DNA from: Xanthostigma xanthostigma
Lineage: Eukaryota; Arthropoda; Insecta; Raphidioptera; Raphidiidae
NCBI GenBank assembly: GCA_963575645.1
Contig: OY754468.1
Span: 47,193,665 to 47,257,664 of the forward strand
DNA: 64,000 bases
Direction: 5' to 3'
Under the pieces are notes generated by a model, which saw only the letters and a list, made by a program, of their open reading frames with translations, did no database searches and was not told the origin of the DNA. Positions 46,138 to 55,929 of the stretch are shown here, piece after piece. The translations under genes were made by a program, and so were the position numbers. Within the stretch, counting starts at the first letter, position 1. The number at the start of each line of letters is the position of its first letter.

Positions 46138-46633
46138 TAAAAAACTTTTTAACAAAAAAATTAAACCGCCTAAAAACTGAAAAGCAAAAAATAATAAATC
46201 TTTTTATTTAACTAAGTTCTATCTAAGTAGTTGAACGTATGTGACAGTCTAGTATATCTAAGTAATTTTGAGTCGGCGTCAACAATCCTTCGCCGGAAAT
46301 CTCTGAGCGTTCACGAAGTTAATGGCAGCGACAAAGCAACCCGAACGGGCACACACTGAGGGCACACGTCTTTGCGAGTGGTCGTGTGGAGAGAGCATGT
46401 TTGGAATGTTAATGTTTATCGCTGGAGATTTCACTATCATTGTTAATTTGATTTGGTTATTTCTTTTTGTGATCTTTGTTCATTGATTGTTTGACGCCGA
46501 CTCAAAATTACTTAGATATACTAGACTGTCACATACGTTCAACTACTTAAATAGAACTTAGTTAAATAAAAAGATTTATTATTTTTTGCTTTTCAGTTTT
46601 TCGACGGTTTAATTTTTTTGTTAAAAAGTTTTT
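46138..46633. mobile_element. Foldback element with about 145-bp TIRs
   Basis: The arms 46139-46283 (AAAAACTTTTTAACAAAAAA ... GAGTCGGCGTCAA) and 46491-46632 (TTGACGCCGACTC ... GTTAAAAAGTTTTTA) are near-perfect inverted repeats. The centre of about 205 bp is GC-richer (CGAACGGGCACACACTGAGG). I know of no family name for it. Confidence 0.8.
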
Positions 46634-46682
46634 ATTTTATAATTTTTTGTGGCTATATAATTTATAATTGTAATACACAAAG

Positions 46683-47100
46683 CATGAAAATCTGTGAGTG
46701 AACTATAAATCACCCCTATTTTCCCACCCTTAGGGTAGGAGTTTTTTTTCCAAATTTATATGAGACGAGCCTCGAGGTATACCCTATCCAATAAAAAAAT
46801 AATTATCAAAATTGGACCACTCTGTAAAAAGTTATGTGTGGTCATACATTACAATCAGTGAGTGAACAATCAATCATCCCCTGTTTTCCTACCCTTAGGG
46901 TTGGAATTTTTTTACCAAATTTATATGGGACCAACTTCGGGGTATACCCTTTCAAACAAAAAAATAATTATCAAAATCGGACTACTCTGTAAAAAGTTAT
47001 GCGTGGTCATACATAAATAAAAAAAAAAAATAAAAATAAAAAAAAAAAATATACGCGTCGAATTGAGAACCTCCTCCGTTTTTGTTTTTCGTCGGTTAAA
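46683..47100 (+). mobile_element. Non-LTR retrotransposon 3' tail, duplicated module and poly-A
   Basis: Two modules of about 170 bp start at GTGAGTGAACTATAAATCA and GTGAGTGAACAATCAATCA, each with TAATTATCAAAAT.GGAC.AC and GTAAAAAGTTATG.GTGG. They are followed by an A-rich run (47018-47050) and CGAATTGAGAACCTCCTCC ... GTCGGTTAAAAA. Confidence 0.7.
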
Positions 47101-47597
47101 AACTCACTTTCATCATTTATTCATGACGCGTCAAAGCAAGTATGGCTTCAAAAAAAGTTAGTGTTGTCCCAGTAGACGCGTACGGTCGGGGCTTGGACTA
47201 TGTATATTGCCACAGAGATTGTGCCACATTCCAGACTGTGACATTCGTCTTTGGAAGGTTGCAGTTGTTTTTGCTTATGTAGAAACAAATGCCACGCATT
47301 GCGACGTCCGCTAAAGAAATGGACATTACACATAGCATTTAGCGTTTCGTTCTTGTTTCGGTGCGCCGTGTTTTGTTTTTAATACGTAGCTATACAAATT
47401 GTGCGAAAGTATTTCGATACGCAATTCCTGTCCAGATTCTGCCGATGTATAATTGGTTACTTCAGTACTAATTTTTATCAAACAGTAAAAATAAAAATGC
47501 TCATATTTCGCAAACTAGAAAAGATACAGTGATGCGATTGGTCGAAATCGATTCAGCCTGACTTTTTCTATAAGTTCGATAAATAGTTGATCCAAAA

Positions 47598-47814
47598 AAA
47601 TTGGTTGTCTGTAAAGTCGGTTTACGGCCGATAGTTTTACGTGATAACGTATTCCGTAATACATAACCTAAATTTTAGTAGCTGTCAAACTTGGGCCGAA
47701 GCATACTGCGCTCTCGCTTGCACGCACAGGGTCAGGCGGAACGTTAGGAACGTTACACTTTTTCGTGCGTGCAGCTGGTGTTTCATCAATTTATAAGACG
47801 TTATCACGTCAAAA
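47598..47814 (-). mobile_element. TTGACGTGATAACG family, copy 6 (short form, Wnt6 intron 1)
   Basis: This is the reverse of 32614-32820, with the same CGAAGCATACTGCGCTCTCG middle. It ends 54 bp before the acceptor AG of the central Wnt6 exon. Confidence 0.85.
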
Positions 47815-47868
47815 AGTTTGGGTATTTGTAAAAATATAAAAAAAATTAACTGAGATTTTCTTTTCCAG

Positions 47869-48188
47869 ATACACGAGAAACGGGGTTCGTAAATGCAATC
47901 GTTGCGGCGGGAATAACGTTTGCAGTGACGCGGGCTTGCACACAAGGCGACCTGGTCGAGTGTTCGTGTGAAAAAATGACAAAAGGGGCGGCGTCGCGTC
48001 GCGGGCCTCGACTAGCGGCCGTTGCGCCAGCCGCCGGCTCGCCAGACGGGGAATGGGAATGGGGTGGATGCGGCGACAATGTCAAGTTTGGAATACGTAA
48101 ATCCAAGGAGTTTCTTGATGCGAGATATAGACGCCGTAGTGATATTAAAACTCTTGTTAAATTACATAATCATGAAGCTGGACGACTG
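47869..48188 (+). CDS. Wnt6: Wnt6, central coding exon
   Basis: The acceptor TTTTCCAG ends at 47868. The leading AT joins the G left by the previous exon to make Asp, giving DTRETGFVNAIVAAG, which is the conserved Wnt DTRExxFVxAIxxAG block. The ATG frame that starts at 47925 is only the downstream part of this exon. Next come the conserved cysteines of TRACTQGDLVECSC, then an Ala/Pro/Gly/Arg-rich, GC-rich spacer (about 47985-48045). A low-complexity spacer sits at the same place in vertebrate Wnt6. The core WEWGGCGDNVKFG and KEFLDARYRR follow, and then KLHNHEAGRL. The donor CTG|GTGAGT is at 48189 (phase 0). The exon adds 107 residues including the split Asp. The spacer makes this exon far more GC-rich than the introns around it. 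Confidence 0.96.
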
Positions 48189-48268
48189 GTGAGTATACCA
48201 ATGTCAAAATATATTTTTTTTAATTGATGTCTTCAGCATAAATAGTGTTGATCCAATAGAATGTTACG

Positions 48269-48365
48269 ATGAAGGAAAGTTTTGGTTGAGGATCATAAAT
48301 AAATAAGCCACTAGCGTAACATTGGTAAAGCTTATTTATTTATGATTCTCAACCAAAACCTTCAT
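48269..48365 (+). repeat. Inverted repeat (about 37-bp arms) in Wnt6 intron 2
   Basis: ATGAAGGAAAGTTTTGGTTG ... ATAAATAAATAAGC (48269-48308) pairs with GCTTATTTATTTATGATTCT ... CCTTCAT (48330-48365), apart from a small bulge. The loop is 21 nt. Confidence 0.8.
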
Positions 48366-48394
48366 TTTTTTTTAATCTTCGTATAAGGAGAAAT

Positions 48395-48655
48395 GGGGCA
48401 AGTGCAACCCAAAAAAAACAACGGAAAAAGTGTTTTCCAATCGCTGAAACGTCAAGAATATTAGCTAGAGGAGTTTTTCTCTTGGCAGTATAGTAGTATA
48501 ACACAATATTTTGTATTACGTTCAGTTAGATTAAAGGTACAAAGAGAAGGGGCAAGTGCGACCCAAAAAAAAAATGGAAAAAGTTATTTCCAATCGCTGA
48601 AATGTCAAGAATATCAGCTAGAGGAGTTTTTCTCTTGGCAGTATACTGTAGTCCA
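48395..48655 (+). repeat. Two-copy direct repeat, 154-bp period, Wnt6 intron 2
   Basis: GGGGCAAGTGC.ACCCAAAAAA ... AGCTAGAGGAGTTTTTCTCT starts at 48395 and 48549. Confidence 0.8.
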
Positions 48656-49423
48656 AGCTTCCATGACAGAAAAAGTTACCCCTACGAACACCTCAAAATT
48701 ATTAAGTGAAAATGGCTGAAAAACATGTAAGAAACATGTAACGCCCGCCAGACTAGTAAAAATTTGTTAAAAAACAATATTTTGATGAAAAATGTATTAA
48801 AGTATATAAAAGGGATCTAGCGTATTAATATAGAATAAAAAAAAAATTCTAGTTAGCAACGATTATACCACATTTTTTAATGAATAAATATGGTATAATC
48901 GTTGCTAACTAGAAAAAAAAAATTTTATTCTAAATTAATACGCTAGATCCCTTTTTATATACTTTAATACATTTTTCATCAAAATATTGTTTTTTACCAT
49001 GTCAGATTCAATTTTTAAGTGCCGTGACAGCGTTTTTTCATAAATAAATCAGCTTTTACAAGGGCCGTGTCAAAACACCACCTTAATTTTTTTCTGAAAG
49101 AAGGTTTGACATCTATTTTATGCATAAAAATTGGTCTGTCTGCGAAAAAATGTTTTTTATTTATTTATTAACAAAAATTGTCAGCCAGACAAATGTTTTC
49201 AAAAATGGTACATTATTTACTACAAATTGTATAAATTTCAAGCAGGTGTTTTGGAAAAAAAATCATGTTTTTTTTTTAAATTCAAAAATTCATAAAAAAT
49301 AACAATTAACAAATTTTTACTAGTCTGGCGGGCGTAACATGTTTCTTACATGTTTTTCAGCCATTTTCACTTTATAATTTTGAGGTGTTCGTAGGTAACT
49401 TTTTCTGTCATGGGAGCTTGGAC
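48651..49423. mobile_element. GTCCAAGCT foldback transposon, copy 2, TA target duplication
   Basis: The inverted ends are GTCCAAGCTTCCATGACAGA / TCTGTCATGGGAGCTTGGAC. TA lies directly outside both ends (48649-48650 and 49424-49425), as in mariner-type insertions. The centre, GGTATAATCGTTGCTAACTA, is also symmetric. It fills most of Wnt6 intron 2. Confidence 0.8.
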
Positions 49424-49495
49424 TAGACGTATTGTTATCCTAAATCAGATTTCATTGCGCTTTGTATCTATTTGTTTTTGTTTTTTTTATTAAAG

Positions 49496-49957
49496 GCAGT
49501 GAAGAAATTCATGCGCATGGAATGCAAATGCCACGGTTTATCGGGATCGTGTACGTTACGAACTTGTTGGCAGAAAATGCCGAACTTTCGAGAGGTCGGC
49601 AACCGATTGAAGGAACGTTTCGACGGAGCAGCTAAAGTGATAGCTAGCAACGACGGTCGCGGTTTTATGCCCGAAGGTCAGAACATCAAACCGCCCGATC
49701 GGGTCGATTTAGTGTATACCGAAGACTCGCCCGATTTCTGCCGAACCAATAGGAAGACCGGCTCGCTCGGTACGCAAGGTAGACAATGCAATTATGGATC
49801 GCAGGGTGTCGATGGTTGCGAACTTTTGTGCTGTGGAAGGGGCCACGATTCTAGAATACTTAACGAAACAATTAATTGCAATTGTAGATTCAAATGGTGT
49901 TGTGAAGTTACATGCGAAACTTGTAATGTTACACGTAAAATACACACGTGCCATTAG
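49496..49957 (+). CDS. Wnt6: Wnt6, terminal coding exon with acylation motif and stop codon
   Basis: The acceptor TTATTAAAG ends at 49495. The alternative CAG four bases further on would break the frame, so GCA GTG AAG is the start, and AGRL|AVKKFMRMECKCHG matches the Wnt6 family across the junction. The exon encodes 153 residues and the stop TAG at 49955-49957. CHGLSGSC carries the serine that Porcupine acylates in Wnts. RTCWQKMPNFREVG, KERFDGA, the CCGRGH block and the cysteine-dense C-terminal finger (FKWCCEVTCETC ... HTCH) are all intact. This exon has 16 cysteines, so the three exons together have 24, the usual full set. NET and NVT are potential N-glycosylation sites. The best family match is Wnt6 rather than Wnt1 or Wnt10, on SPDFCRTNRKTGSLGTQGR and LKERFDGA. 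Confidence 0.97.
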   Translation, partial: AVKKFMRMECKCHGLSGSCTLRTCWQKMPNFREVGNRLKERFDGAAKVIASNDGRGFMPEGQNIKPPDRVDLVYTEDSPDFCRTNRKTGSLGTQGRQCNYGSQGVDGCELLCCGRGHDSRILNETINCNCRFKWCCEVTCETCNVTRKIHTCH

Positions 49958-50014
49958 TTATTTTTATAGCGTTAACTAATTAATTGTTTGATTAATTTAC
50001 CTTTCCAAGCCCGA

Positions 50015-50020
50015 AATAAA
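50015..50020 (+). terminator. Wnt6 poly(A) signal AATAAA
   Basis: A canonical AATAAA hexamer starts 58 bp after the Wnt6 stop codon. It is the first such hexamer downstream and lies about 210 bp before a hAT MITE. The sequence alone cannot show that it is used or that it is the only site. Confidence 0.6.
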
Positions 50021-50230
50021 ATACGAATCGAGAAATATACAAATATACACTTAGAAGCTGACTACTTGCCTCAAAATGGGAAACTTTTCATTTAGTTATT
50101 AGTATTTACCCATTGTATCCATCTGCTAGAGAGAGATAACAATAAAACCGCCTAATAGTGCGAGATTCGGTATTAGAAATATATACTTTCATCTGTTATG
50201 TGATGATGACAAAAATTATAATGTTAGATC

Positions 50231-50695
50231 CAGTGCCGGATTAAGACTCCTTGATGCCCTAAGTATTTCTTGCTTATGGGCCCCATCTCTAATATGTTCA
50301 GTTCAAATTGATAGAAAAAAGTTAAAAAGCATAAATTTTTAGGAAAAAAAAATGAATTTTACAATCAATGCTCTTATTGAAAATTTGGCTGTCTGTAAAA
50401 TCGGACCTTAGGCATTTTTATACAATTAATAGAAAAAAAGTTTCAAAACTTTAAAATTAAAAAATGTTTTTTATCGTTTTCATTTTCAAAAATAAATTAT
50501 TGTTTATTTTTAACTTTTATACTTCTAAAGACATACCAGTGTAGATCAACTTTTTGAGAACATGACAAAAAGAAAAAAAATTGTTGATACGATTTAGTGA
50601 AATACTTTACATTTTTGAGTTGTGCTTTTTGGTGCCCCCTGAGACGTGATGCCCTAAGCAATTGCTTAATTTGCTTATAGGTTAATCCGGTACTG
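50231..50695. mobile_element. hAT-type MITE CAGTGCCGGATTAA, perfect 8-bp TSD
   Basis: The TIR CAGTGCCGGATTAA pairs with TTAATCCGGTACTG. The duplication GTTAGATC is exact (50223-50230 and 50696-50703). It is 465 bp and lies about 210 bp past the Wnt6 poly(A) signal. A relative is at 54464-54926. Confidence 0.92.
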
Positions 50696-51013
50696 GTTAG
50701 ATCATATATACATTAATAAATCACACATGGGTTGCCTAGCTTAATCACGTACCGATGCTGTTAAATCAAATAATTTCTAATTAACTTTTTTGGATCAACT
50801 TCCCCGATTGGTCATTCATAAAAATCGATCCTAAGATGAGAGAATACGACACAAATAAAATTTTGACAAAACAAACTCAAAGTACACTGTAGAATACAAC
50901 TATTTACAAGGTATGTTTATGTGGATGATCTATATTTATATAATAATAATAATACGTTTTATTTCATATATGACTACAGAGCCGTGAAACAAGTCAAAAT
51001 TTGGTACAATTTT

Positions 51014-51200
51014 CTATATATATTTTTTCAGATCATAATTTGTCTGGGCTATTAAAAATGTTTTTAATTCTTTTTTAAAAGTTCCTGCATTCCGAATAGA
51101 TTTTACATTTTGGGGGATAGTATTGTGTATCCGTATTATAGCGTTGCGTACACCCCTGTACGCTACAGCAAGAGTCGTATATAGAATCAAAGGTATATTT
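51014..51200 (-). pseudogene. C-terminus of a Jockey/CR1-like non-LTR reverse transcriptase
   Basis: The minus-strand frame reads LAVAYRGVRNAIIRIHNTIP, then QNVKSIRNAGTFKKELKTFL and a terminal YDLKKYI before TAG (51016-51014). The pattern YN.LP..(I/V)K(S) ... FKK.LK..L is the standard end of insect LINE ORF2 proteins, where polymerase activity itself lies upstream. The frame is closed by a stop about 65 codons upstream, so this is a 5'-truncated, dead copy. Downstream on the minus strand come AATAAA and a (TAT)n tail ending near 50938, which is the 3' end of the element. Confidence 0.7.
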
Positions 51201-51409
51201 TAATTCATTGTGTCATATTCTCTGATTTTAGACCCAATTTTTATGATTAATAAATTGGGGAAATTGATCTAAAAAAGTCAATTAGAATTTATTTAATTTA
51301 ACAGCATCGGTACGCGATTTATCAATGTAGGTATTAATATCGTACATGTAATCTTTACCATCATTAAAATATAATAGATGAGGGTATATATTTCTAATAC
51401 TGGATGACT

Positions 51410-53060
51410 GCCAGAAAATAGTAATTTTTAGTTTTACGTGTTTTCAGTAACATATAGGTACTTCAGGCTGCAATTAAAAAAATTAAACTTTTCAAAACAC
51501 AACTTAGATTTGTATAATTTGTGTATTTCTGAATATGAAAATGATTATCTGTCATCGATATCTAATATTTTTTTATTAGTTCCGAAAACTTTTATAGTAT
51601 ATGTATTTTAATTGATTCATAAACCCCAAAATGGTTGACGATTCCGATACTATGTTAAATTTAGTAACTTTATTTTCATTTTTTTTTATTGCCATCTGTT
51701 AGTGAGTTTACTAATTTTTCTATACTAGTACCTATGCTGACGATCGGAGCCACCCCTACCGGCAACTGTTTTATTTCAATAATATTTTGGGCATTAAAGG
51801 TAATTTAACCTGAATGGTTGTGAATGTTGTTATCTTTGTTAAATTTCGAAAATGCGATTAAAATTATTGGTTAATTTTGTGATATGAATTGTATAATTTT
51901 GACAACTTTTTATTACAGAGAAAAATTGTTGAAAGTATTTAAATTCGAACTTTACAACTAATATGTTAAGTTTTTTTTTGTATTGACCACGATGCTTAAT
52001 TTATTTTAATTGCTGTATTGTAAAACTTATTTTCTAAATCAAAATTATTTATTTTATTATGAAACGTAAATACATAAAAAATTGATTTTTTTTGTTGTAA
52101 ATTAAATAAAATAAAATCACTTAAATATAGGTAAGAAATGAAATATATATATTTCATTCATGTACATAATAATTATATATAATTTCTAAAAAGCTCCAAA
52201 ATTTGGGTGATATTAAATAATGTTTCAACCGTTTGTAATAATAATTAATAAAATTGCTTTTTTTGAAGAAAACATAAAATAATATTCGTAAAATATAAAA
52301 AGGGTCTATATTCATACTGGCACAAAAACAACAGCGTTCGTTCAATAAATCCCTTACTTGGCTAATCAATCTAATTGATTAATTAGCTCTGTTTAATAAT
52401 ATCGGTTTTATAAATAACGTAAAATATGAAATTTTGTCTGATAATATAGGTTAAGTTTGTTGTAAAATTAAAACACAAAATTATATTACATAAGTCGTAG
52501 ATTTGTTGAATGTACAAATATATTTTATTCAAGTATTAATCGATTGATTGATTGTTAATTACAAACGATCTACATCTATATTAATTAAATCGTTTTTTGA
52601 AGTGAAAACTTCTTTAGCGGCGTCGTACACTTTTTTTGTAATGGGTAAAAAATGTTAAACTCGCGTCAGGAAAAGTAAGAACTGGGTGAGACTCTCTAAG
52701 TGATAGTAATTGCCAAATACTTTTTATACAACGTTAGACATCTAGCGTTGAAATATCGTACATAAAAATGCAATCTATGATACAAACCATTTTATTTACA
52801 AGTGTTGCCAATAAATAAACAATGCTTCTAAATGCAAAAAATTAAGACGTTAATATTCAAGTTTTCACTTCTGCCGGCACTCCCGGATTGCAACCCGTCT
52901 TTTTTTTATTGTACCACGAGCTATTGATTCCTAGATTAATTGAATTCGCTTGGTATGAATAAAAATGGCATCAATTAAAAATAGGTACGTGGACAGAATC
53001 GAACGACATCAACGCACCAGATAATAATCAGCTAAGGTGGGTTAATTATTCCAATATCTT
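51410..53060. other. AT-rich intergenic DNA, no gene recognised
   Basis: Long A/T-rich stretches, with a (GATT)n run at 52540-52556. The short frames have no domain or splice context. Confidence 0.45.
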
Positions 53061-53070
53061 CAATCTTCAT

Positions 53071-53532
53071 CAGGGCTCTTGTTAACGACCGTTTTAGTCA
53101 ACGGGTAACGGGCCGACGCGAAACGGTTACCTTTGTACGCGTCCATTGTTATCGATATCAGTTCTATACTTGAAGGGCGAAGAAGTGCAAGTGCGTTCTG
53201 TCTTGCTTGTTTATTTTTGTAATTTTCTAAAGTTTTGTTCCAACACTGACCTAATATGAACAAGGCTAATTAATAAATTCATATCAATATCAATTTTAAA
53301 CTCCATATTCACAATGAGCAGCACAAGGTAGGTAGGTAGGTATAGGTAAAAACGTGCGTGCACATCTGTCGTCGTCAACAGACTTCTATGAAATGACGTG
53401 GTCCACTGCATCGGACCGACCGCCGTCGCGCTGAGGGGCGACGTGCGGGTATCCGTTGAGTTTTGTTGCGCGTCGGCCCGTCGTCCGTCATAAAAATCGG
53501 GCCGTTATCCGTTGTCGTTAACAAGAGGCCTC
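53071..53532. mobile_element. TIR element CAGGGCTCTTGTTAACGAC
   Basis: CAGGGCTCTTGTTAACGACC at the left pairs with GTCGTTAACAAGAGGCCTC at the right. CGTTACCCGTT-type repeats lie inside both ends (GGGTAACGGGCCGACG ... CGTCGGCCCGTCG). The interior is GC-rich. The hAT-like terminus lacks a clear target duplication. Confidence 0.7.
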
Positions 53533-53539
53533 ATAGAGT

Positions 53540-54100
53540 CACTGTTCACACGACAAGGTTGATCGACGTTTGCCTTAACAAGTTTAAATACACGTAATAG
53601 CCATTATACATTAATTTTTGTGAATGAATATAGGACCTTTAAAAGTTGAAAGCTTAACTGACACAAATAACAAAAAAATGTTTGTAAAAAATAATAAAGT
53701 TTTTATATAATAGAAATGAATTTTTATTTATTTTTACATTAAAGTTAAAATTTTGCAGGAAAAAAATTGCAGTACTGATCAAGTTAGGTCATTGACTATA
53801 TAATAATAAAGTAAACTTATATTAAAACAATAAAATAACGATTTTTAAACATTATGTTAAAATATTGCATAAATTTGTAGTAAACAATATAATGTTTATA
53901 AATTAATATTTATATAGGTGTGGTTACTAGTTTTTGTTGACCATTCAACGATGATTTGAGAGTGTTTCAACTGTTATAACCACTGATTTCTATACTACTA
54001 ACTAGATTGGCGATTCTCTGACGCAAGTGCTTGTGAATTAAAACATCAACAAACGCCTCAAAATGTTGCATAAGGTACATGTTAAGCTTTAATTGGGGCT
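53540..54100. other. AT-rich intergenic DNA, no gene recognised
   Basis: No open frame of interest and no repeat match within the window. Confidence 0.45.
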
Positions 54101-54106
54101 GCGCAA

Positions 54107-54345
54107 TCTATACTAATATTATAAAGAGGTAAAGTTGGTAAGTTTAGATGTAGGAGGTAATCTCCGAAATTATTCATCCGATTTCAAAAATTTTTTCACC
54201 AGTATTTAGAACGGATCTTCAGGATGGTCATATATTATCGCGTTAAAATAAAATCGCTTTTCGAGGAGACCAATTTTGCAACGTAAGTCAACGAAAAAAC
54301 GGTGGCAATCTACAAATTCGGGCGATGCCGCCAAGATGGACCGGG
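54107..54345 (+). mobile_element. LINE/RTE-like 3' fragment
   Basis: It is colinear with 34730-34955 (TAGATGTAGGAGGTAATCTC, GGAGACCAATTTTGCAACG, GTCAACGAAAAAACGGTGGC). Confidence 0.7.
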
Positions 54346-54463
54346 ACACCAGTATGTTAAAATTAAACTGGAAGCTAAAATATAAAAAAAATTGTAAATA
54401 CATTTTGTTAGTGTATGTAATTAAAATATCAATTTTAAAAATACAAATGGAATGATGCCACAG

Positions 54464-54926
54464 CAGTGCCCGATTAATCATTAGGCAGAGTAGGCAACTA
54501 CCTAGGGGCCCTGCATCAACTAGGGGCCCGTGCACGCACCAAGAAAAAAAACTTTTCATTGAACAAAAATTTTATTTGAAAATTATATTATTTTCTTTCG
54601 TTGTTTATTGTAATTTATTGCATTTAACAATATAAAATTTCAAATAACTACGTCACGTCTCATTTCTCTTTCCTGATCCATCAAAAAACCTGGATCATCA
54701 ATTATCTATAACATATTCATTAACACCAGTTCAATAAAGCTAACGAGTCAGGTAAGGCGATGCTGCAGCATCAGTCAAAGTAATCATGTTGTTACAGTAT
54801 CACATAAGACATTGAAATAACAGGATGCCTGGAGCCGATTATCTGGAAGTTACTCACATCCCTTCATCAATTTGAAAAGACCTGATTGCATTGCCTAGGG
54901 GCCCGGACAGAGTTAATCCGGCCCTG
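54464..54926. mobile_element. hAT-type MITE CAGTGCCCGATTAATC
   Basis: Left end CAGTGCCCGATTAAT, right end GTTAATCCGGCCCTG. The flanks TGCCACAG and TGTCACAG agree at 7 of 8. It is 463 bp, close in length and ends to 50231-50695. The interior carries repeated CTAGGGGCCC. Confidence 0.8.
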
Positions 54927-54929
54927 TGT

Positions 54930-55615
54930 CACAGTAATTTACCTGAATGTGAAAATAGTTTTAAAAATAAACTCAGGACAAAGAAAAAATTTCTCACGCT
55001 TTCCAAACAGACAAACGTTCCCCAAAAAATAAATCATATTTTTACTTCTCGATCTTGCGGAACGAAATAAAAGAATATTTTCGTGACACCTTTTTAACTG
55101 ATAATTTCTAGCTTTCACATAATAATTAAAAGTGCCGAAATAAGTGCAAAAACGGACCACGTGCCGCAGGCGTCAACCTGTGAGAGCAAAAATAAAGATA
55201 CTCAAGTATGGTACTAAGAGGGTGGAGCCGTTGCAAATTGATAATTGTGAACAGTTTTTGCAAAAAAAAGGTAGTGAACGCAAAAATATTACCGGTGCAT
55301 AAAAGCTTATAAGTACCTAATATTAGCTCGATTTTTTCGGATATTAATATTCGAGTTCTTTGACCGATACTCGCATCTTTCTAGTTGTATGTTAATTAAC
55401 AAAACAGAAGAAATTTTATCATGGTCCTCAAATCGTCAAGCAGGCCAGGATCTTTCACGGATCCGGCCGACCCACTGCTCAAATAGCATAAATACAAAAC
55501 AAAAAGTCGAGTCGATAGGATGAGACAAAATAAATGTCGACCCCTACGCCAGGCCTTCAGACAGGATGTTCATTGTGGGGGCCTATGGTTAAGAAAAGAG
55601 ATTGAAAATAATATT
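54930..55615. other. No gene recognised
   Basis: Unassigned sequence with short frames only. Confidence 0.4.
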
Positions 55616-55617
55616 TT

Positions 55618-55925
55618 CTTCATACCTCTATCGAAAGTACGTACTTTCGTCCCTTATAGCAGGGACGAAAGTTTGACATTTACTCCCTGTTATTTATTAT
55701 ATTAAATGACAGCGGTAACTCTAGTTATGAGTAAAAATACGCATCAGAAATTTTTTTCTCCCGCCGTTCTCACTAAGAGTAAATGTCAATCCTTCGTCCC
55801 TGCTGACGAAAGTACGTACTTTCGAGCGGATATGAAGAAAAATCGTATACACCACACGGGCCTTAAAAGTTGAAATCTCGGCCCTGCGCCTCGGGCTCAT
55901 GACGCGCAAGGCCGAAATTCAACTT
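55618..55925. repeat. Palindrome-rich segment with CGAAAGTACGTACTTTCG
   Basis: The 18-bp perfect palindrome CGAAAGTACGTACTTTCG occurs at 55633 and 55807. It lies inside a larger imperfect inverted repeat (CTTCATACCTCTAT / GCGGATATGAAG). A second, GC-rich imperfect hairpin follows (TTGAAATCTCGGCC / GGCCGAAATTCAA, 55869-55922). Confidence 0.65.
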
Positions 55926-55929
55926 TCGG

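Larger units (their letters stand above)
33801..47868 (+). other. Wnt6 intron 1 (14,068 bp, repeat-filled)
   Basis: This is the intron between the two exon junctions (GTAAGA ... TTCCAG). It holds a two-hairpin MITE, two copies of the TTGACGTGATAACG family, a hAT MITE, two inverted-repeat elements with ribozyme-like or related cores, LINE tails and a perfect 31-bp hairpin, each listed separately. Stretches I could not assign include 38360-39900, 41750-42600 and 44500-45740. The patch at about 42175-42440 is noticeably GC-richer than the surroundings and matches nothing else in the window, so it would be a place to look for a regulatory element. Confidence 0.9.
48189..49495 (+). other. Wnt6 intron 2 (1,307 bp)
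   Basis: The intron is bounded by GTGAGT and TTAAAG. It contains a hairpin (48269-48365), a two-copy direct repeat (48395-48655) and a 773-bp foldback transposon (48651-49423), so very little of it is unique sequence. Confidence 0.92.

Noticed and set aside
47846-48106. Minus-strand frame across the central Wnt6 exon
   Set aside because: It is the shadow of the GC-rich Wnt6 coding sequence on the other strand.
49468-49954. Minus-strand frames across the terminal Wnt6 exon
   Set aside because: They are shadows of the Wnt6 frame, which alone shows conserved family motifs.
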